A DNA stretch of 64,000 bases from Candidatus Rifleibacteriota bacterium (lineage in GTDB: Bacteria; Riflebacteria; Ozemobacteria; Ozemobacterales; Ozemobacteraceae). The notes under the pieces are model-generated. The model saw only the letters and a list, made by a program, of their open reading frames with translations. It was not told where the DNA came from and did not search any database. Made by a program: the position numbers and the translations under genes. The stretch spans positions 1 to 64,000 of the forward strand of contig JAKQQP010000384.1 in NCBI GenBank assembly GCA_029564115.1. The letters run 5' to 3'. Each line of letters begins with the position of its first letter. The first letter of the stretch is position 1. This document shows, one piece after another, positions 33,601-42,628 of the stretch.

Positions 33601-34770
33601 ATGAAAAAGAAACTGGCTTTACTGCTTCTGACAATGCTTGCCTTTGTCACTACCGGGTGTATTCAGGAATCTCTGGTTATTCCGGTAGCAACAGTGACCG
33701 GCAAGGTAATTGTGCCGTCTGGCAAGATCTCTACCGGTGTCAAAGTGACTGTAGCCGGCGAGCCTTCCTTGAGCGCTTATGTTGATGATCGCGGCGGCTA
33801 TTCGATCGAATTCAGAAAATCGGGCCGCTTTTTGCTGATTGCCCGTGGACAGAATTTTGATGCCAGCTATACCTGGGTCGATGCCGTGTCAGAACAGACA
33901 GTAAGCGCTCCTGATATCAGTCTCGACGAAAAACTTGTGGGCGAAGCCCTCTGGATTGCCACAATCGTCGATTACCCTGATGCGACTGGTTTTGCCGTGA
34001 AGTCTGTCAGCCCTGTATGGAGCCAGGCTACAGAAAAGATGTATGATGACGGAACCCATGGTGATCGTCTGGCCAATGACGGCATCTTCACCTTGCGGCT
34101 GAATAACCTTAAAACAGGTGCTCAACAGTATTCTCTCGATGTGACCATGAGCGACGGCAGTGTGAAGAACGATAGAGACCCTCACCGCGAAGCCATGATT
34201 GCCAACAGTTCGATGATCTACATTCCGGAATCTACTGTTAAGTTGGCTAGAGGTCAGGTTACCAGCGACCTGGTCAGTGTGAACTACTCAGAAGTAACTT
34301 TGGCGACCAAAAAGGGTTCGAGGTCGATGAAGCTCGACAGCGACGGCGGTTACAGTTTTGCAATGGAAGGTAACGGCCGTGAATATCTGGTTTTCAGAAG
34401 CCCGAATTTCCATGCCCGTGCTATTCCGGTAGATCTTTCCACGGTGCCATTGCTTGAGGTGCCGATGACGACTCTGGCTTCGAAGAAAAGCGGCGAAATC
34501 AAAATGATTCTCATAGCCTCCGACTTTTCTGAGGTGGTTAACCCGACCGTCGTAGGCGATTTCACTAACTGGCAGCCGCAGAAACTTTATGATGACGGCA
34601 CCAATGGTGATGAAGTGGCTGGCGATGGCGTTTATACCCGGCTGTTTACGGGCGTAAACACCTCAAATGCCTATCAGAAATACGCTTTCAACATCAACCC
34701 GACGAATCAGGTCAAAGACCCATATCAGGAATCGAGTGATCCTTCATACTCGATTATTATGGTGAAATAA
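33601..34770 (+). CDS. Probable lipoprotein with two early-set-like domains
   Basis: 389 residues from ATG 33601. The N-terminus is a signal peptide ending VTTGC, a near-consensus lipobox. Two carboxypeptidase-regulatory-like beta segments (VTGKVIVPSGKISTGVKVTV and a second near 240-290) and two copies of the pattern YDDGTHGDRLANDGIF / YDDGTNGDEVAGDGVY are visible. The second follows VVGDFTNWQP, as in CBM48-like domains. Likely a surface or periplasmic carbohydrate- or protein-binding lipoprotein. Its stop codon overlaps the next start (TAATG). Confidence 0.7.
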   Translation: MKKKLALLLLTMLAFVTTGCIQESLVIPVATVTGKVIVPSGKISTGVKVTVAGEPSLSAYVDDRGGYSIEFRKSGRFLLIARGQNFDASYTWVDAVSEQTVSAPDISLDEKLVGEALWIATIVDYPDATGFAVKSVSPVWSQATEKMYDDGTHGDRLANDGIFTLRLNNLKTGAQQYSLDVTMSDGSVKNDRDPHREAMIANSSMIYIPESTVKLARGQVTSDLVSVNYSEVTLATKKGSRSMKLDSDGGYSFAMEGNGREYLVFRSPNFHARAIPVDLSTVPLLEVPMTTLASKKSGEIKMILIASDFSEVVNPTVVGDFTNWQPQKLYDDGTNGDEVAGDGVYTRLFTGVNTSNAYQKYAFNINPTNQVKDPYQESSDPSYSIIMVK

Positions 34771-35885
34771 TGCGTAAAATCAGCGAAAAAAGCATAATCT
34801 TGCTGTTGTGCGCCCTTTTTCTGCTGACATTGTCAGTGGCCCGGGCCGAAAAGGTTAATTATTACTACGAGACCGGGTCATGGCTCAGCGTGACCGACAG
34901 TGTCGGTGACGACAAGGGGCCGGGTTACTATCTCTACCCCAGCGACAAACGTCTGCGCCGTGGTGTTTTCGACATCAAGAAGTTTACAGTCTACGAAGAA
35001 GGTCAGGTCGTGGTTTTCGAGATTCAGATGCGCAACTACATCATGCGCGAATGGCCTGATACCAGAAAAAGCGAAGATCAGGGGTTCGTTGCCAATCTCT
35101 GGGATATTTACATCGATATCGACGGCATCGAAAATTCTGGCTACAAATATGCTTTGCCGGGTCGCGACCTGGCTTTTGCCGACAAAATGGGCTGGGAAAA
35201 AATGATTCTTGTTTCGCCGCTCTCAGAATACGAGCTATACGATATTTTGCGTAATAAAACAGATGAGCTTGAATTTCAGAACCAGATCGATGACATCATC
35301 TACCCCGATTACGTCAACATTCAACGTGACCGCGTCATCATCAAAATCTCAAAGCTCAAGTTGCCGCGTATTTCTGAAAGATCTGGTTATCAATGCCTGT
35401 CGATGGGCTTCAAGAAGATTATATCTCCAAATCGTCTGCTGAACAGAGATGTGCGTGCCTTCGCCAGTTTTGACGACTTTGGCGGTGGGCACGATACCTA
35501 CGGTGACCCGCCGGTAATGGATATAATAGTTCCGGAGGGCGATGACCAATACGCTTTGTTGCGCGATTACCGCTCCGAGCCATACAGAGAAAACATTTCC
35601 TATGCTGCCGTTCCGTTCGTATACAACGGCGGGAAAAGAAAAAGCCCCACTGTGAGCGCCCCGGAAATCAAACCTCCTGTGACTGAGGCTCCTGCAATCT
35701 TGAAGACGGCTCCGCCGGTAATCAAAACTCCGGCTTTGCCCAAAGTCCCGGCTACCAGTCAGACAAAAAAAGACGGAGAATCTTCGCCAGGTTTCATGCC
35801 TTTGAAGACCCCTCAGGCTGCCGGCGGCTTCAAACCCCTGCCAAAAGCTCCTGAAGGTTTTATCCCGGTTGGTAAATCCAAATGA
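34770..35885 (+). CDS. Exported protein with glucodextranase C-terminal-type domain
   Basis: 371 residues: a signal peptide (about 1-26), then a domain of about 230 residues that starts VTDSVGDDKGPGYYLYPSDK. This is the hallmark of the glucodextranase C-terminal domain, an SLH-like/carbohydrate-binding module. The C-terminal 90 residues are Pro-, Lys- and Ala-rich and probably extended, perhaps crossing the periplasm. No glycosidase domain is present. Its start overlaps the stop of the lipoprotein gene, so translation is probably coupled. Confidence 0.75.
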   Translation: MRKISEKSIILLLCALFLLTLSVARAEKVNYYYETGSWLSVTDSVGDDKGPGYYLYPSDKRLRRGVFDIKKFTVYEEGQVVVFEIQMRNYIMREWPDTRKSEDQGFVANLWDIYIDIDGIENSGYKYALPGRDLAFADKMGWEKMILVSPLSEYELYDILRNKTDELEFQNQIDDIIYPDYVNIQRDRVIIKISKLKLPRISERSGYQCLSMGFKKIISPNRLLNRDVRAFASFDDFGGGHDTYGDPPVMDIIVPEGDDQYALLRDYRSEPYRENISYAAVPFVYNGGKRKSPTVSAPEIKPPVTEAPAILKTAPPVIKTPALPKVPATSQTKKDGESSPGFMPLKTPQAAGGFKPLPKAPEGFIPVGKSK

Positions 35886-35992
35886 ATCACCCTAAAACAA
35901 CGAAAAATTGCAATGTCTGCTCAGTTTTTCCCGTACAGATGACGATTATAAATACAGCACCAGAATCAGTTTGCTCAAGGAGGCCCTCGCAG

Positions 35993-36985
35993 ATGAATCG
36001 ACAGAAATCTTATAAAATGGCAGGTGCGCTGCTGTTGCTGACCTTGTTTCTTGTCGTTTCGACGGCTGAATCATTCGCTCAATCGGTGCGCTCGCGAGGT
36101 ATGGGCGGTGCTTTCATTGGTCTGTCAGACGATGAATCGGCAACCTTCTACAACCCTGCCGGTTTGAGTCAGATCCAGGGGCGTGAGGCGTCGATTCAGG
36201 CCAAGGTAAATGAGCGCGAAGTCTATGACTGGACAAGCCTGGCTTTTACCGGTCATATTTACGAAGACAGTGTCGAAAGCAAATTTTCGATCACTGATTA
36301 TCTCGAACACAATATTCTTGAAGAACCTTTGCCCCGTCGCCCCAAATACAGCTATGGCGTATCTTATACCGAAGACAACCGGTCTCTGGAATTTGGCAAT
36401 CTGGTTGGTGGCGAGCACCAGGGCGTCAGCCGCGAAGTCAAAGATCTGCAGCTGGCTTTCGGCACCAGGTTTCCCATAGCCCGTCGTATGCTGGCCCGCG
36501 AGCAGCTCTATGGCGGTATCAAGCTGAGAATGCTGAACGTCGACCGCTATATAAAGAGTCTGATGCAGCACAGCAAGAGAGACATTTTCTCTCTCGGTGT
36601 GGGCTTGATGTATCATTACAACGATCGCCTGACCGGTGGGCTGACCATCGACAACCTTATTGAAGAGATAAGCGGCGCCAATACCGACCGAGACGGCGTG
36701 AGTCTCAATCTTGGCACTGCTTACACCGTTACCAAGGGAACTACAATTGCAGCCGATGCTATAAACATTACCAACACGGCCAAGGCCAATGACCAGCAGT
36801 ATCGCCTGGGTGTCGAAAAGAAGTTTATCGAAAACGATCTGACCATGCGTATCGGCTCTCTTAACGGCACCTTGACGCTTGGTTTCGGCATGAACGTTCT
36901 GCCGCACATCAGGGTCGATTACTCTTTCTATGACGGCGATATCGTTAGTGAACACCATGTTGGAGCTCACGTGACCTTTGACTGA
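35993..36985 (+). CDS. PorV/UPF0164-like outer-membrane barrel protein
   Basis: 330 residues from ATG 35993, chosen for its GGAGG and for the signal peptide that follows (MAGALLLLTLFLVVSTAES). The mature protein begins SVRSRGMGGAFIGLSDDESA and FYNPAGLSQI, the classic opening of PorV/FadL-like barrels, and ends with beta strands (RVDYSFYDGD, HVGAHVTF) and a terminal aromatic region. Likely an outer-membrane channel or a secretion-associated barrel. The 107 bp in front of it, unlike the other gaps in the cluster, could hold a promoter. Confidence 0.8.
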   Translation: MNRQKSYKMAGALLLLTLFLVVSTAESFAQSVRSRGMGGAFIGLSDDESATFYNPAGLSQIQGREASIQAKVNEREVYDWTSLAFTGHIYEDSVESKFSITDYLEHNILEEPLPRRPKYSYGVSYTEDNRSLEFGNLVGGEHQGVSREVKDLQLAFGTRFPIARRMLAREQLYGGIKLRMLNVDRYIKSLMQHSKRDIFSLGVGLMYHYNDRLTGGLTIDNLIEEISGANTDRDGVSLNLGTAYTVTKGTTIAADAINITNTAKANDQQYRLGVEKKFIENDLTMRIGSLNGTLTLGFGMNVLPHIRVDYSFYDGDIVSEHHVGAHVTFD

Positions 36986-37001
36986 CAGGAGATATTCGGT
37001 G

Positions 37002-37931
37002 ATGAAATCCGTGGCCAGGGCCATCGCGCTTTGTGTAATGATGTTCTCCGCCTGCAATCTGTGGGCGGAGAATTTTGTCGATTCCGGCGTTTTTCTGCAG
37101 CAGAAACTTGAGGTTTTTGGTCTGGCTGGCACACCCTGGGAGAGTGAAACTTCTTACGAAGAAGAACGCTCCCGTGCCTGGATGGACGCTTTGCACCACG
37201 CCTACGAGCAGATCCTCGAACTGCCCCTGATGGAGGGAAAGCAGGTCGCGCATGTTCTGCAGGCGAACGCTGCTCTCAAAGAGCGTCTGGGGCTGGTGCT
37301 GCTCTCTGCCCCCAAGACATTTTTTCAGCCTGATATTGCCGGTATGGTTCGCTGCCGTGTCGATGTGCCGCTCACCGGCAAGTTGAGTTTGCGCTCGGCC
37401 TTGTATCTGGCAGCGCTGCGACCGCAGCCTCAGCAGCCCTCAAGTTTTCTTGCGTCCTGGACTGCTGGCGTAAAAGTTGACGAGAAAATGCCGGTGCCAA
37501 AGTTCAGTCGGGTGGTTATCGACGTTCGTCGTTTTGTTTTTGAACCTTCATTGTTTCCGAGATTTTTTGACCCCGCAGGTATGCTTGTTTTTCAGGAAGC
37601 CATGATCCCTCAGGCAGAGCGATTCAGCCGGCCTGCAGTGCGCTTCATGACAGACATCAGAGCAGCCCGCGCCGGTCTGTCTGAAGATGAAGTTTACACG
37701 GTGGCAGCACATATTGCTGAGCTGAGCTGTCGCGATATTACTGTTGCTGCCGCTGACAGCGAAATTTTTGCACACTTCTGTCGCGATATGGTAAAAACAC
37801 CTTTGCGACAACGCGAAATAGTCATTGTGTTCGACCCGAACCGGTTGCGTAAGGCCGGAAGTTTGACCAGATCAGAGAAAAAAGCCGAAAACAAGGCCGA
37901 TTCTCCCATGAAGCAGGAGGCAAAACCATGA
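37002..37931 (+). CDS. Exported LPP20-like protein of unknown function
   Basis: 309 residues with a signal peptide (about 1-25). A first domain has an alpha/beta pattern like LPP20/FlgT-N proteins: repeated short Ala-rich helices (RAWMDALHHAYEQIL) and then MVRCRVDVPLTGKLS. The second half carries VVIDVRRFVFEPSLFPRFFD and ends EIVIVFD, a pattern I recall from exported proteins of diverse anaerobes with VIIDARG and VVIVVD at the same places. I cannot name a function. GGAGA precedes the ATG. It overlaps the next gene by ATGA. Confidence 0.6.
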   Translation: MKSVARAIALCVMMFSACNLWAENFVDSGVFLQQKLEVFGLAGTPWESETSYEEERSRAWMDALHHAYEQILELPLMEGKQVAHVLQANAALKERLGLVLLSAPKTFFQPDIAGMVRCRVDVPLTGKLSLRSALYLAALRPQPQQPSSFLASWTAGVKVDEKMPVPKFSRVVIDVRRFVFEPSLFPRFFDPAGMLVFQEAMIPQAERFSRPAVRFMTDIRAARAGLSEDEVYTVAAHIAELSCRDITVAAADSEIFAHFCRDMVKTPLRQREIVIVFDPNRLRKAGSLTRSEKKAENKADSPMKQEAKP

Positions 37932-38854
37932 TTTTTAAACGTATTATCGCCATTTTTCTGCTGGTGTGCTGTACAGCCGCCGTCTTGCCGGCAGCAGAGG
38001 TAGATCGGGAACTCGATAAAAGAGTCAGCCGTATTGAACGCTATATTTATGGCGAAGAACAGAATGCAGCCATGGCCGACCGTCTGCGGCAGATTGAAGA
38101 AGATCTGTTTGGCCGCGCAACCGGGCAGACTGATTCCCAGAAGTCGCGTTATCTGCATGATTTTATTTTTAAAGGCTCCGCTGCCAATCTTTCGCTTGAT
38201 ATGAAACTCAGTTTTCTTGAGTGGAAGTTGTTCAACAAGACCGGTGAGGGCACTCTCGAGGCCAGGCTGGTTGCCATCGACAAACAGGTCATCGGCAACG
38301 TCTCGATGGAACCGATGGCGTTCAGGCTCGAACAGCTGGTGCATTTGAGCATCGAGCGGGGCGTAATTTCTCTGCACTCAGTGACTATCCCCGCCGGCAC
38401 CGAAATCAGGCTGAGGCTCAAGAAAGATTTGTCGAGTCGCAGCTCCAACAAGGGCGATCGAATTCCGATGGTTGTCGCTCACGACCTTTTTATCGATAAA
38501 AACATTCTGGTTATGACCAACGGTGGCATTGTCAGCGCTGAAGTAAAAAGCGTCAGACGTGGCGGCCGCTTTGGCAGAACTGGCTACATCAATCTCGATG
38601 TCAGAAATATCGAAAGTATGGACGCAACAATGCTGCCAATCAGAATCGAAGATGCCGGTGAAAAGTTTGACAAGCGCAAAATCGGTATGGCAGCTGGCGC
38701 TTCCACTCTCGGTTACCTGGTTCTTGGGCCGATTGGCATTGCCGGCGGCGCCTTCATCAAGGGCGACGAAATAGAAGTGCCGGCCGGAACCGAACTGAGT
38801 GTGGTAACCACTGAAGATCGCCGGGTGACTGGAGTACTTGTGCCCAGGCGATGA
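37928..38854 (+). CDS. Exported protein with glycine-rich beta domain, unknown function
   Basis: 308 residues: a signal peptide (1-22), a helical charged region (about 25-140), and a C-terminal domain starting VTIPAGTEIRLRLKKDLSSR. It continues KGDRIPMVVAHDLFIDKNIL, GGIVSAEVKSVRRGGRFGR, a short hydrophobic Gly/Ala segment (GAFIKGDE) and VPAGTELSVV. The same beta domain occurs in exported proteins of several phyla; its role is unknown to me. The start overlaps the preceding stop as ATGA. Last gene of the envelope cluster, followed by a terminator. Confidence 0.6.
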   Translation: MIFKRIIAIFLLVCCTAAVLPAAEVDRELDKRVSRIERYIYGEEQNAAMADRLRQIEEDLFGRATGQTDSQKSRYLHDFIFKGSAANLSLDMKLSFLEWKLFNKTGEGTLEARLVAIDKQVIGNVSMEPMAFRLEQLVHLSIERGVISLHSVTIPAGTEIRLRLKKDLSSRSSNKGDRIPMVVAHDLFIDKNILVMTNGGIVSAEVKSVRRGGRFGRTGYINLDVRNIESMDATMLPIRIEDAGEKFDKRKIGMAAGASTLGYLVLGPIGIAGGAFIKGDEIEVPAGTELSVVTTEDRRVTGVLVPRR

Positions 38855-38872
38855 TTGCGGGTTTTTTATGAC

Positions 38873-38904
38873 GGGGCTGCCCTGCCGGGGTGGCTCCGTT
38901 TTTT
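38873..38904 (+). terminator. Terminator of the envelope gene cluster
   Basis: GGGGCTGCCCT (38873-38883) pairs with GGGGTGGCTCC (38887-38897) over 11 positions including G-U wobbles, with a 3-nt loop and a run of six T right after. It lies 18 nt after the last stop codon. Confidence 0.75.
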
Positions 38905-38908
38905 ATGC

Positions 38909-38944
38909 AAAAAAAGAGACCGACCTGGAGTTCAAGTCGGCCTC
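38909..38944 (-). terminator. Minus-strand terminator-like hairpin
   Basis: Read on the minus strand, GAGGCCGAC (38944-38936) pairs with GTCGGTCTC (38924-38916) with one wobble, an 11-nt loop and seven T following (38915-38909). No gene ends just upstream of it on that strand. Confidence 0.65.
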
Positions 38945-39120
38945 GGGGGAGAGATCTGTGACCTTCAGGTTTTGTGCCCGAAAGCCACAACGCCTTGCGG
39001 CGTTTGGTCTAACCAACCTTAATAGCGATCGAGAAAGAGAAAATTCTTCAGCAAATTTTATGCCTGGCAGCAGGTAATTTAGATCACCACTGTGAATTTG
39101 TTACGAAATGCCCGGAAAAG

Positions 39121-39150
39121 AAAAAAACGGCTCGATATTATCGGCCGTTT
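39121..39150 (-). terminator. Minus-strand terminator-like hairpin
   Basis: On the minus strand AAACGGC-CGAT pairs with ATCG-A-GCCGTTT (one bulge) followed by a run of T that continues through 39121. It is 471 nt from the trmB stop, so it may end a long trmB 3' region or a separate RNA. Confidence 0.55.
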
Positions 39151-39388
39151 AAGGGGTTTAGAATCAGAGAGAGAGGTTGTTGCATGAAAAAAACAGAGTG
39201 TTGGGAGGGGATCACCACAGTGAACCCTCGTTCATCACATAGTTTTGCTCCTTGTTGGTCAGGTTTGTCGGTTAAGTGCTGGAGGAATCAACACTACTAA
39301 ATTAGTAGCATTTATTGTGCCAACCTAATTGATTCTTTAAAGGTGTCATTTAAGGCGGGTTTTAATGGGCGGTGCCTGCAAAACTGCC

Positions 39389-39431
39389 TACGAAATATCG
39401 TGTTCCATTGGATTAAATACGATATTTCGTA
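39389..39431. promoter_or_regulatory. Two matched operator-like palindromes
   Basis: A 12-bp perfect inverted repeat, ACGAAATATCGT (39390-39401) and ACGATATTTCGT (39419-39430). Each arm is itself nearly palindromic, of the form TACGA-n4-TCGTA/G. The centres lie 29 bp apart, close to three helical turns, as expected for two dimers of one regulator on the same face. No gene follows that it would obviously control. Confidence 0.45.
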
Positions 39432-39621
39432 TAAATATACGGAGTGTTAAGGGGGGGGCTTTTTCGGGGCGGTCGATACGCAGAGGTTGTTTTTTAGCGA
39501 TATCCCTGATGGCTTCAAGGTTAGCAGATACTGATCATGTTCTTATGAAGCGGGAAAACTCGCCTGCGTCGACCATTTGTGAAGGTTTATTTATGGGTTT
39601 TGCGGGGCATGAGAGCAGATT

Positions 39622-40326
39622 TCAGTCTTTGCTTTTATTTATTTTTTTGGGGAGTGGTTTGACCGCTTTGTTCAGCTTGAAGCGCAAAAAGCAGATTTTT
39701 TTACCTTCTTCCAGAAAGCGCTTCTCGTAGGTGGTTTGCACTGGTGGCAGTTTCTCGATCAGTTCTGAGCCATACAGGTCGGATGTTTCGGCGGTTATTT
39801 CCAGTGAGTTGTCGATGGCGATCTTGCGGGTGAATTCGAACAGTTCAAAGTGATCTGTTTTCAGGCAGATTGCTCCGTCGTCGCGCAGAATATCGAGGTA
39901 GCGGTTGAGAAACGCCGGTGAAGTGAGTCGGCGGTGAGCCCTTTCAGGAAAAGGATCTGGAAAAGTGACCCATATTTCACTGACTTCGCGGGCAAAAATG
40001 CGATTGATCAGCTCTATTTGAGTTCTGACGAAGCAGGCATTATTCAGATTTTCATTTTGCACGGCTTTTACCCCAAAATACAGTCTTGAACCCTTGATAT
40101 CGATGCCGATAAAGTTTTGCTCCGGAAACATGCGTGCAAGTTCGACCGTATATTCGCCGCGCCCGCAGCCAAGTTCGAGCTTGAGGTCATTGTCGTTGGC
40201 AAAAAAGTTTTTGGCCCAGTGACCTTTCAGGTGGTGATCCTTTTCGAGGAGTTCAAGCGCCGGTGGTTCGAAAAGTCTGGCAAAAGTTGCGTTTTCTTTG
40301 AATCTGATAAGTTTTTTCTTTCCCAT
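39622..40326 (-). CDS. trmB: tRNA (guanine-N7-)-methyltransferase TrmB
   Basis: Methylates G46 in the tRNA variable loop using S-adenosylmethionine. 234 residues from ATG 40326, where the conserved part begins. The SAM-binding motif is LELGCGRGEYT, followed by FIGIDIKGSRL and the family-specific TFPDPFPERAHRRRL-like segment (here WVTFPDPFPERAHRR). The C-terminus is basic. A longer frame to 40374 adds sixteen residues without family support. Confidence 0.92.
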   Translation of the reverse strand: MGKKKLIRFKENATFARLFEPPALELLEKDHHLKGHWAKNFFANDNDLKLELGCGRGEYTVELARMFPEQNFIGIDIKGSRLYFGVKAVQNENLNNACFVRTQIELINRIFAREVSEIWVTFPDPFPERAHRRLTSPAFLNRYLDILRDDGAICLKTDHFELFEFTRKIAIDNSLEITAETSDLYGSELIEKLPPVQTTYEKRFLEEGKKICFLRFKLNKAVKPLPKKINKSKD

Positions 40327-40392
40327 GACCGCTGAGGTTAGCGCAAACAGGCGATTAACGCAACAAAAAAACAATTTCTGGTTTGGGCCGGT

Positions 40393-41412
40393 TTATTTCA
40401 GGGTGAGAATTTCGAGCCGTCGTCCGTTGATTCTTACCGTGTAAAGCCTGCCGTAGGCATCTACCCAGTCTGGCCTGGTCGGGTCATATCCGGGTTCGGG
40501 GTGGCTTGTCTGGTATTTTCTTACGATCGAGCCGTCTGCAGCTATAGCCAGGTAGAAACGCGAAGAGGGGGTGTCGTAAATTGCATGCAGGCGGTTGCGG
40601 GCGTCGTAGCCCTGCAGTGAGGCCCATATTATTGGCTCGTCGTCTCTGAGAAAGGCCAGTGGGTGCAATTTATTGCCGTGTTTTTCGGCGGTTAAAATCT
40701 GCCACAGCCCTGAGTTTTTTTCGTCTGCCGCCAGCACAGCGAGTTTGCCGTTGCCAGCTACCGCGATGCCAAGAAGCCCTTCAAGTGGTGCAGATTCAGC
40801 TTTGCCGTCGCGATTCAAAATAAAAGTGCGGCGGCTGGCTACGTCTTCTATATAAATTTTACCTTGCTGGTCGCAGTGAACATGATTTATCTGCCGCCAG
40901 GCGGCACTGCCGGAAGCAGTCGGCAGAAAGGCCCGGGCCGTTGTCTGGCGCAGGTCTATTTCGATGATGGCATTGTTGGCAGCATCGCCAACCAGCAGTT
41001 TGCCAGGCATACCCGGGGTGAGGGTGACCAGAATCGGGTCGCTGGCAAGCCCGGCCTGGCGAGCACTTTTGATCAGGTCGATAGTTCTGATGGGGCGCCC
41101 ATTTTGAGAAAAAGCCGAAATGCGGGCGTTTAGAGTGTCACCGACCCAGAGGTTGGCGTTGCGGTCGGTGATGAAAGCCATTGGCCCCTGAAATGGGCCG
41201 TCTGCAACACCGCCATTTGGTTCAGAGAGCCAAAGCAGTTGTTCAGGGTTTTCGCCCTGGGAGAAAGTCTGCCATTTTGCGAACTCTGTGTCGGGCAGTT
41301 TGACCAGCTCAGTGTCAGCAGCAGCTGTATTTACAAGAAAAAAGAGCAGCAGGGCAAAGGTAATGGCCTGCAGAACAGCGCTTTGATTGGTTTTTATATT
41401 CTGATTTTTCAA
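40393..41412 (-). CDS. Exported NHL/SMP-30-like beta-propeller protein
   Basis: 339 residues: a signal peptide (about 12-33), then repeated four-strand units of NHL/SMP-30 type, such as FITDRNANLWVGDTLNARIS, LVGDAANNAIIEIDL, CDQQGKIYIEDVASRR and IAVAGNGKLAVLAAD. Probably a periplasmic or surface propeller that binds a ligand or partner; no catalytic residues identified. No ATG suits the signal peptide, so TTG 41412 is the likely start, without a clear Shine-Dalgarno. The gene lies between trmB and the NlpC/P60 gene, same strand. Confidence 0.7.
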   Translation of the reverse strand: MKNQNIKTNQSAVLQAITFALLLFFLVNTAAADTELVKLPDTEFAKWQTFSQGENPEQLLWLSEPNGGVADGPFQGPMAFITDRNANLWVGDTLNARISAFSQNGRPIRTIDLIKSARQAGLASDPILVTLTPGMPGKLLVGDAANNAIIEIDLRQTTARAFLPTASGSAAWRQINHVHCDQQGKIYIEDVASRRTFILNRDGKAESAPLEGLLGIAVAGNGKLAVLAADEKNSGLWQILTAEKHGNKLHPLAFLRDDEPIIWASLQGYDARNRLHAIYDTPSSRFYLAIAADGSIVRKYQTSHPEPGYDPTRPDWVDAYGRLYTVRINGRRLEILTLK

Positions 41413-41474
41413 GAGCGGCTCTAAAAATTACTTTTTTGTTTGGAGCAGATGCCTGAATAGCGCCTGGCTGATTG

Positions 41475-42518
41475 TCATGAGCCAGCAAGACTGTTGAGCA
41501 TGCTGTCCATGTTTTTGATGCGGTAAACGCCGGCCCAGCGCGAAGCGTAGCGAGCTGGTAGTACCTCGATACGCACCCCGGAATAACCGACTTTGCCGGC
41601 GATTCGAGTAGAACTGTTTACTCTGGTTGGTGTCGAGTGGGCGATGATCGGTTGCCCCGACGGAGTGTAACCCATGAACAGCCCAACATGACCGACGCCA
41701 CTGCTGCCCGGGTTCATGACGAAGACGTCGCCTGGTCTGATTGAATCGCGAGGGTTTGGTGGCGGAAACGAAGAAGTAATCTTGTTGGTATACTGAGTTT
41801 TATATATCTGACTTGAGGGATACCAGCTGTTCGCGGGGAAAACGGGTGGAATACCTGAAGCTGCGGCCATTTTTTGAATGAACTGACCGACAAAACCTGA
41901 ACAGTCGGTACGTTCAGCGTAGCCGGAACTTTTTGTGTGACCGGCTCCAAAGACATAAGCTTTATTGCTTGAACAGAACTTCTCGACTATATCGAAAACA
42001 GTGCCGAATTGTTTACTGTCATAACCAAAACGGGCCGGGTCGAGAGTTCCGTCGGGGACAACAGCTGTCGGGGTGCCGCCGCTGACACTCTCATCGCCAC
42101 CGTTGTCGGCATTGGCAGATGAAGTCGGGATGCTGGCACGTTCTTCGCCGACTTCGATATAATCGCTGTGAACATAGGCGTGGCCGCCATTGTAATGAAT
42201 TTTCAGCCAGTCCCCTTCGCGGGCGATTATTCTGATTTTGTCGCCGTCGTATAGTTTGCCGATTATTTTGCCCCAGGGAAAAGTGCGTACATTCAGGCGG
42301 GTGTTGACGTTGACGAAGCCGATTGAGCCGGGCTTCAGCTCTTCAGAGGCCGCTGCCGGTTCTGCCCCCTCAGATGGGCCGGAGCTTTCTGTTGCGGCAC
42401 TGTAGCCAGCAGCAGCGTTTTCGACACTGAACGGGCTGCCGGCATCGATGCCCATTCCATTGAGATGTTGGCCGCTGATCAATAATAACAGCAGAAAGCC
42501 TGCCATAAGTTTTTTCAT
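41475..42518 (-). CDS. Exported NlpC/P60 peptidoglycan hydrolase with SH3 domain
   Basis: 347 residues from ATG 42518, which has GGGAGG 6 nt upstream. A signal peptide (about 1-22) and an Ala/Ser/Glu linker precede a bacterial SH3 domain (about 68-125: TRLNVRTFPWGKIIGKL, DWLKIHYNGGHAYVHSDYI). After a second linker comes the NlpC/P60 domain with catalytic Cys in TDCSGFVGQF and His in VGHVGLFMG and IAHST. It probably cleaves cell-wall peptides, with SH3 binding the wall. Confidence 0.88.
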   Translation of the reverse strand: MKKLMAGFLLLLLISGQHLNGMGIDAGSPFSVENAAAGYSAATESSGPSEGAEPAAASEELKPGSIGFVNVNTRLNVRTFPWGKIIGKLYDGDKIRIIAREGDWLKIHYNGGHAYVHSDYIEVGEERASIPTSSANADNGGDESVSGGTPTAVVPDGTLDPARFGYDSKQFGTVFDIVEKFCSSNKAYVFGAGHTKSSGYAERTDCSGFVGQFIQKMAAASGIPPVFPANSWYPSSQIYKTQYTNKITSSFPPPNPRDSIRPGDVFVMNPGSSGVGHVGLFMGYTPSGQPIIAHSTPTRVNSSTRIAGKVGYSGVRIEVLPARYASRWAGVYRIKNMDSMLNSLAGS

Positions 42519-42628
42519 ATCAAACCTCCCGGGGTACAACAAAAAACCGGAAAAGAGACTGTGTCACCGACTATACTGACTAATCATAACAGATGTTAAC
42601 AGAATCCGGGAGATATAAATCCGGTTTT

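Larger units (their letters stand above)
38855..39621. other. Gene-free region with three terminators and paired palindromes
   Basis: About 770 bp with no supportable coding sequence. It holds the plus-strand terminator at 38873-38904, two minus-strand terminator-like hairpins (38909-38944 and 39121-39150), a 15-bp palindrome CTACTAA-A-TTAGTAG at 39294-39308, a pair of related palindromes at 39389-39431, and a run of eight G at 39451-39458. The two minus-strand terminators in tandem suggest that transcripts enter from the right, either from trmB read-through or from an unannotated RNA. Confidence 0.5.

Noticed and set aside
39365..39730. 121-codon plus-strand frame near trmB
   Set aside because: It runs over 100 bp into trmB on the opposite strand, has no ribosome site, and its product shows no domain or normal composition.
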